A DNA stretch of 42,566 bases. Source: a virus. The stretch is from the IMG/VR virus record IMGVR_UViG_3300009146_000006, positions 1 to 42,566 of that record; one strand, given 5' to 3'. The notes under the pieces are model-generated. The model searched no databases and was not told where the DNA came from. It worked only from the letters and a program-made list of their open reading frames with translations. Shown one piece after another: positions 37,960 to 42,566 of this stretch (the stretch's first letter is position 1; every line of letters starts with the position of its first letter). A program made the translations under genes and the position numbers.

Positions 37960-39828
37960 GTGTTGTCACCAACGGACATCCAGCACAAGTACGAGTTGCT
38001 GCGTAGGCGCTACCGCGAGCGGGACCAACGGTGGCTCGATGTGCGAGCGGTTCGCAAAGGGCACCTGGAGCAGGTCTCGGAGACCGTGTCCTCGGAGATG
38101 TTCCCGAAACCGATCATCGCCAACTTCATCAACCAGGCCGCCAGAGATTTGACCGAAGTCGTCGCGCCGTTACCGAGCTTCAACTGCTCTTCTTCCACGA
38201 TGACATCGGACCGGGCGCGGGCGTTCGCCGACAAGCGCACCAAGATCGTCGCTCACTACATGGAGCACTCCGCGGTCGACGTGCAGATGTACACCAGCGT
38301 GGACCAGTACTTCACCTACGGGATGAAGGTGGCGCTGATCGAACCCGACTTCGACGCGAAGATGCCCCGCATCCTGTTCGAGGACCCGTCCAGCGGGTAC
38401 CCGGAGTGGGACCGCTGGGGCCGCTTGGTCAGCTACACGAAGAGGTTCTTGAAGCCGGGGTGGTTGTTGGCGGATGAGTTCCCCGAGTACGCGGCGAAGT
38501 TCACCCGTGACCCCGCTGGTCGTGACATCGGCGACCAGGACGTGGAGCTGATCCGGTTCATCGACGCCGACCAGTCGATGCTGTTCCTTCCCGGCTCCTC
38601 GCAGCCCGGATTCGCGACCCGACGAGCGCCTACGGTGCTGGTGACGGCGTCGAACCTGCTCGACCACATTCCCGTCGTGGTGTCACGCAAGCCCAACCTG
38701 GATTTCGAGTCCCAGTTCGGGCAGTTCGACGAGGTCATTTGGATTCAAATCGCCAGAGATGTGATGGCTAAATTGAATATTGAGGCGGTTTTCAAGAGTG
38801 TGCAAGCGCCGTTGGCGGTGCCTCCGGATCTGCAGGACTTCCCCATCGGTGGGGATGCGATCATCCGCACCAACACCCCGGAACGGATCCGGCGGGTGGG
38901 CGTGGAGTTGCCGCAGGGCGCGATGGCAGAAGCGCAGTTGCTGAACGCCGACATGCACGAAGGTGCGAGGTACCCGCAGGGCCGGGCCGGTAACACGGAG
39001 GCCAGTGTGATCACCGGCCGCGGTATCCAGGCGTTGATGGGCGGCTTCGACACCCAAGTGAAGGCGACGCAGACGGTCGATGCGCGCATGTACAAGGAGA
39101 TCGTCGAACGCTGCTTCGAGATGGACGAGACCCTGTGGCCCAACGTGGACAAGGAGATCAGGGGCCAGGTCAACGGGGCGCCGTTCAAACTGTCCTACCG
39201 GCCGGTGCGGGACATCGATGGTGACCACACTTGTGATGTGAGCTATGGATTCATGGCCGGTCTGGATCCGAACCGGGCGTTGGTGATGGCGCTGCAGCTC
39301 CGCGGCGACAAGGAGATTTCCAGGGACACGGTGCAGAGGTCCCTACCGTTCGGGATCGATGTCACCGAGGAGCAGCGGAAGATCGACATCGAGGAGCTGA
39401 GGGACGCGATCAAGCAAGGTGTGTATCAGTTCGCGACCACGATCCCGCAGATGGCGCAGATGGGCCAAGACCCCGGCGAGCAGCTGGGGAAGTTGGCGCA
39501 GATGATCGCCGCGTTCGACAAGGGTGCGCCGCTGGAGAAAGCGGTGCTCAAACTGTTCCCGCCCCCGGAGCCGCAACCCGACCAGCAAGCTCCGGGTGAG
39601 CCCACCGCCGCGCCTCCTAACCCGCTCGAGGCGCTGTTGGGCGGTGGCGGAGGCGGCCCACCCCAGCTCGAAGCCGGAGGTGGGGGTGGGCCGTTCTCCG
39701 AGGTGGCACCAGGTCAGGCGCAGATGGGTCCCGGCGGTAGGCCGGATCTGCAGCAGATGCTCGCTGGGTTGTCCGCGAGCGGGAAACCGCAACTGTCCGC
39801 GTCGGTCATGCGGCGCATGCCCGCCTGA
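37960..39828 (+). CDS. Portal protein, 622 aa
   Basis: GTG start at 37960 behind GAGGAG. The N-terminal part (LLRRRYRERDQRWLDVRAVR, then FPKPIIANFINQAARDLTEV), the long central alpha/beta region and the helical stem (ARYPQGRAGNTEASVITGRG) fit a portal of short-tailed or related phages. The C-terminal tail is Pro/Gly-rich with GGGGGPPQLE repeats. Twelve copies would form the ring where the terminase docks. The position directly after the terminase supports it. A short stretch around 38745-38795 is AT-richer than the rest. Confidence 0.82.
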   Translation: MLSPTDIQHKYELLRRRYRERDQRWLDVRAVRKGHLEQVSETVSSEMFPKPIIANFINQAARDLTEVVAPLPSFNCSSSTMTSDRARAFADKRTKIVAHYMEHSAVDVQMYTSVDQYFTYGMKVALIEPDFDAKMPRILFEDPSSGYPEWDRWGRLVSYTKRFLKPGWLLADEFPEYAAKFTRDPAGRDIGDQDVELIRFIDADQSMLFLPGSSQPGFATRRAPTVLVTASNLLDHIPVVVSRKPNLDFESQFGQFDEVIWIQIARDVMAKLNIEAVFKSVQAPLAVPPDLQDFPIGGDAIIRTNTPERIRRVGVELPQGAMAEAQLLNADMHEGARYPQGRAGNTEASVITGRGIQALMGGFDTQVKATQTVDARMYKEIVERCFEMDETLWPNVDKEIRGQVNGAPFKLSYRPVRDIDGDHTCDVSYGFMAGLDPNRALVMALQLRGDKEISRDTVQRSLPFGIDVTEEQRKIDIEELRDAIKQGVYQFATTIPQMAQMGQDPGEQLGKLAQMIAAFDKGAPLEKAVLKLFPPPEPQPDQQAPGEPTAAPPNPLEALLGGGGGGPPQLEAGGGGGPFSEVAPGQAQMGPGGRPDLQQMLAGLSASGKPQLSASVMRRMPA

Positions 39829-39853
39829 TTCCAACGAATGAAAGGGAAAGCTC

Positions 39854-40021
39854 ATGGCGCGAAACGTCCCGATCGGTACGAAGGGCGGAGGGATGGCGAA
39901 GGCTCCCACCCAGCAGCCGTCGGTGCAGCGTGAGAACAAGGCTGACAAGGGGAACAAGGGCGACGTCCGGTTCGGCGTCGCACCCAGTGGTGTTCGGGGA
40001 ACCCAGAAGGGTTGCTGCTGA
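39854..40021 (+). CDS. Small basic protein, 55 aa
   Basis: ATG at 39854 behind AAGGGAAAG. A low-complexity Lys/Gly/Gln-rich peptide (NVPIGTKGGGMAKAPTQQPS) ending GTQKGCC. TGATG overlap with the next gene. Probably a minor head protein; no family was recognised. Confidence 0.65.
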   Translation: MARNVPIGTKGGGMAKAPTQQPSVQRENKADKGNKGDVRFGVAPSGVRGTQKGCC

Positions 40022-40371
40022 TGTCTCAGCGAAAGACACCTGGTCAGACACCGACGATCCCTGGCCGTACGCCGAAGCGACCCGCACCGACCGACAGCGG
40101 GCCGATCATCGGCAAGAGAATGCCCGACAAGCGGACTCCGATTCCGACACCGAAACGGCCCGCCCCGAAGGGTGGTCCGGTGGTCAACAAGACACCGGAC
40201 AAGCGGGTTCCGCCGCAGTCGAAGACGACGGGTAACGCGTTGAAGAGCGCCGCGCTGGAGCGGGCCGTCTCCAAGGTGAAAGCCAAGGCTGCGTCCAATC
40301 GGAACGCGGGGGTGTCGAAGCAGGCGACCGTGCTGGCGGCGCGGCGCCGCGCGAAGCGAGGAGGCGAGTAG
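40021..40371 (+). CDS. Proline/lysine-rich protein, 116 aa
   Basis: TGATG start at 40021. The first half contains repeated PTPKRPAP, TPDKRTP and GKRMPDKRTP units, the second half is a basic Ala-rich helix. Strong positive charge suggests DNA contact in the capsid. It is a natural candidate for an internal DNA-binding or packaging protein. Inference only. Confidence 0.68.
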   Translation: MSQRKTPGQTPTIPGRTPKRPAPTDSGPIIGKRMPDKRTPIPTPKRPAPKGGPVVNKTPDKRVPPQSKTTGNALKSAALERAVSKVKAKAASNRNAGVSKQATVLAARRRAKRGGE

Positions 40372-40374
40372 GCC

Positions 40375-40842
40375 ATGACCACGCCGGGCCGGGGCGGCTA
40401 TCAGCCGCCCCGTCAACCCGCTCCCGCGTCAGGTCCGGGGGCGTTGGCGAAGCGCACCGACGGTGGCCCCGGGGGTAAGCAGCCGGTGCGGGAGCTACCG
40501 AACGCGGAGTACGGGGAAGCGGCGGAATACCGCTCCGCACAGCAGGGGGCGCCGATGGCCGCTTCCGGTGGGGGTGGCGAGGCGGCGGGGCCGCCGCCGA
40601 ATCCCGGTGCGGATGTGGTGCCGTTCGGTGCGCCCAGCCAGTTCCCGGACCAGCCGGTGACCGCGGGTGCGGATGCGGGGGCAGGTCCCGGTTCGGAGGC
40701 GTTGGGGTTGCAGGATCCCTCGACTGCGGATTTGAAGAACTTGGCGCGGGTGTTGCCGTCGCTGGAGCTGATCGCGTCCTCACCGTTCTCCTCTCAGACC
40801 ACCCGTAACACGGTGCGCCGTCTCCGTTCCCTTCTGGACTGA
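40375..40842 (+). CDS. Low-complexity Gly/Pro-rich protein, 155 aa
   Basis: ATG at 40375 behind GAGGAGGCGAG. The N-terminal two thirds are Gly/Pro/Ala-rich and probably disordered; the last 45 residues form a helix (STADLKNLARVLPSLELIAS, NTVRRLRSLLD). It may connect the portal with the giant virion protein that follows. No family was recognised. Confidence 0.65.
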   Translation: MTTPGRGGYQPPRQPAPASGPGALAKRTDGGPGGKQPVRELPNAEYGEAAEYRSAQQGAPMAASGGGGEAAGPPPNPGADVVPFGAPSQFPDQPVTAGADAGAGPGSEALGLQDPSTADLKNLARVLPSLELIASSPFSSQTTRNTVRRLRSLLD

Positions 40843-40861
40843 CTACAAAGGACGGTGCTGG

Positions 40862-42566
40862 GTGTCGTTCTGGGACAAGGTCAAGGGGTTCGGCAAGGAC
40901 ATCGGTCGTGCCTGGACGGATTGGTACGACGAGTCCGCGAAACCGAACCTCGGCTTGGCCTACGACATGGCGGTGGCGGCCACGTCTGGTGACACGAAAG
41001 AGATGAAGAAGACCGCCGACGATTGGGCGAAGGTCAACGAGGAACGCGGTCTGGTGCGCTCAGCGCTTGGTCCGCTGGATCCGTTGGCGCAGAACGTTGC
41101 CACGACGGTGGGTGCTGGTGCCGAGTTCAGTCTCAAGGCCATGGATGTGCCGCGGGAGTGGACTAGCCGTGCCATCGCTACCACTGGGTTGGTGATGGGT
41201 CCCGGCGGTGTCATGAACGTGGGTATCACATCGGATCAGTGGTTCGATGCCAACACGTGGCGCCGTGCGTGGAACGCCTCCCACACCATCTCTCCTGGCC
41301 AAGTGATGGTGGCGTCGATCGGTGCCGCCAGCCGGGACAACGACGGCAAGCTCACCATGCAGGAAGTTCTCGACTACGACGAGAAGGTGCAGGGCAACTC
41401 GGGACAGTCAGGCCGCCAGGACGACTGGTACAAGTGGACGACCGGCGCTTTGGACTTCGGGTTCAACTTCCTCGACCCATCCATCGGGTTGGGGAAGGTC
41501 GCGAAGGTAGGGAAGCTCAAGTACATCGACGAGATGCTGACTACCAAGAAGGCGCAGGATCGGTACCTGGACTCCAACCGGATGGAGAAGTTTCTCGACA
41601 GTGTCGAGGATGCCGACAGCGCCACCCAGGTGTTTCAGACGTCGTTGTCGAAGTCGGTCCGCGGCGCGCAGCAGGCTCACGTGTTGTACTCGCTGCGCAA
41701 TGACCGGGATGCGATGCGGCTGGCGATGCGCGGGTTCCTCGATGACGCGGATGCGATGGAGGAACTCATCCAGCGCTACCCGGCAGCCGGCGAGAAGATC
41801 ACGTCGGCGAAGACCGCAGAGACGTTCGACAGCCTCAAGTCCCGCGCCGATCTTGCGCCGGAGCATCCGGGCGCGCTGTCGATGGCGGAGCGGGAGACGT
41901 TGGGGGCGATCGAAACCTCCCGGGTCGACATGTCCTTGAAGGCTTATCTCGAACCGGATGTGTTGCGGGATCTGAAGACCACCTTGGTCGGGCAGGCCGC
42001 GCCGAAGACGGGCCGGGTCGCAGAGGCGAAGGCGCGCATGGTGCAGGACAACGTGTACAACCGACCCATCGCCGTGCGGGTCATGAAGGCCCTGAACGGA
42101 GACTCGCGGATCATCCAGCGCATCAACGTCAACGACAACTTCGGTGGGGCCACCGACCTGCGTCGCTATTTGGAACGGTCCCGTCTGGACGGTGGCCTGA
42201 TGACCGGGTTCTTGGACCGGTACATGGCGGCGCCGTCGGCGGCGACGCGGGCCATCGTCGTCAACGAAGCCGAGAATGCTGCGATCAAGGCCACCGCTGC
42301 GCATCATGGTCTTCCTGACCATGACATCCAGCAGATCATGAACGTGGCCGGCCGTGGGCGCGCAGCGGCCCGCTGGGAGGCGCAGCAGAAGACGAAGAAG
42401 TTCGGATCCGAGGAGACGGTGCGTGGCGTCGAGGACATCCACAACGAAGGGGTCACCCACATCGATTCCGATGGTCTCGTCACTCTGGAAGGCAAGCCGC
42501 TGCTGGAGTCGCAGACCGCTGACATTGTGCACCTCGGTGACCTCGAACACCTGGAGCGGGTGCTGA
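40862..42566 (+). CDS. Very large virion protein, N-terminal part (continues at position 1)
   Basis: GTG start at 40862 after AAGGACGGTGCTGG. It reads SFWDKVKGFGKDIGRAWTDW and continues through the right end into 1-3533 to give 1704 residues. The N-terminal 60 residues are amphipathic; residues about 95-125 are glycine-rich and moderately hydrophobic (TTGLVMGPGGVMNVG); the rest is helical. Long internal virion or ejection proteins of podovirus-like phages look like this, but no catalytic domain is visible. The call depends on size and gene order. Confidence 0.85.
   Translation, partial: MSFWDKVKGFGKDIGRAWTDWYDESAKPNLGLAYDMAVAATSGDTKEMKKTADDWAKVNEERGLVRSALGPLDPLAQNVATTVGAGAEFSLKAMDVPREWTSRAIATTGLVMGPGGVMNVGITSDQWFDANTWRRAWNASHTISPGQVMVASIGAASRDNDGKLTMQEVLDYDEKVQGNSGQSGRQDDWYKWTTGALDFGFNFLDPSIGLGKVAKVGKLKYIDEMLTTKKAQDRYLDSNRMEKFLDSVEDADSATQVFQTSLSKSVRGAQQAHVLYSLRNDRDAMRLAMRGFLDDADAMEELIQRYPAAGEKITSAKTAETFDSLKSRADLAPEHPGALSMAERETLGAIETSRVDMSLKAYLEPDVLRDLKTTLVGQAAPKTGRVAEAKARMVQDNVYNRPIAVRVMKALNGDSRIIQRINVNDNFGGATDLRRYLERSRLDGGLMTGFLDRYMAAPSAATRAIVVNEAENAAIKATAAHHGLPDHDIQQIMNVAGRGRAAARWEAQQKTKKFGSEETVRGVEDIHNEGVTHIDSDGLVTLEGKPLLESQTADIVHLGDLEHLERVL
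42444..42566. repeat. Terminal direct repeat, right copy
   Basis: Identical to 1-123. See the left copy. Confidence 0.9.

Overview
The window looks like one complete phage genome, cut open inside a gene. The first 123 bases are repeated exactly at the right end (1-123 = 42444-42566), and the reading frame that starts at 40862 continues without interruption through the join to 3533. The unique circle is therefore about 42,443 bp. High GC, frequent GTG/TTG starts, stop/start overlaps of the ATGA, GTGA and TGATG type, and several small families typical of actinobacterial phages (an FDEHR zinc protein, an acidic cysteine-rich 86-residue protein near the connector genes) point to a phage of an actinobacterium. 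The host genus cannot be told from the sequence.

Late region, rightward, 36.0 kb through the join to 18.2 kb: large terminase, portal, three small low-complexity proteins, a 1704-residue virion protein, a 490-residue protein, two paralogous peptidoglycan-cutting virion proteins with different catalytic heads (NlpC/P60 and lysozyme-like), a related head-less protein, scaffold, N4-gp56-type major capsid protein, connector and tail genes, a collagen-like fibre, a peptidoglycan-binding protein, an M15-like endolysin and a holin. There is no tape measure, tail tube or tail chaperone pair, so a short-tailed (podovirus-like) particle is inferred. A strong terminator follows the holin.

Replication region, rightward, 18.6-24.3 kb: a tightly overlapped operon with a Cas4/RecB-like nuclease, a zinc-ribbon protein, an HTH protein, a RecA/DnaB-fold ATPase, a Holliday-junction-resolvase-like protein, a primase split over two overlapping frames (zinc finger, then TOPRIM), small unknowns and a dUTPase-fold protein. 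No DNA polymerase is visible, so the host enzyme is probably used.

Switch and accessory region, 24.3-31.9 kb: a leftward HTH protein (candidate repressor) and a rightward tyrosine recombinase flank a 250-bp divergent region rich in palindromes. Small genes follow: zinc proteins, a secreted six-cysteine protein with a small membrane protein next to it, and a two-gene module that is present twice. The phage is therefore probably temperate, although no att site could be proven.

Leftward region, 34.9-31.9 kb: eight small genes, several very acidic, most with their own stem-loop leader and a GGAGAGAG-type ribosome site. Between this operon and the terminase (34.9-36.1 kb) lies about 1.1 kb of mostly non-coding DNA dense in inverted repeats. 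It is the likely control centre and a candidate origin or packaging region.
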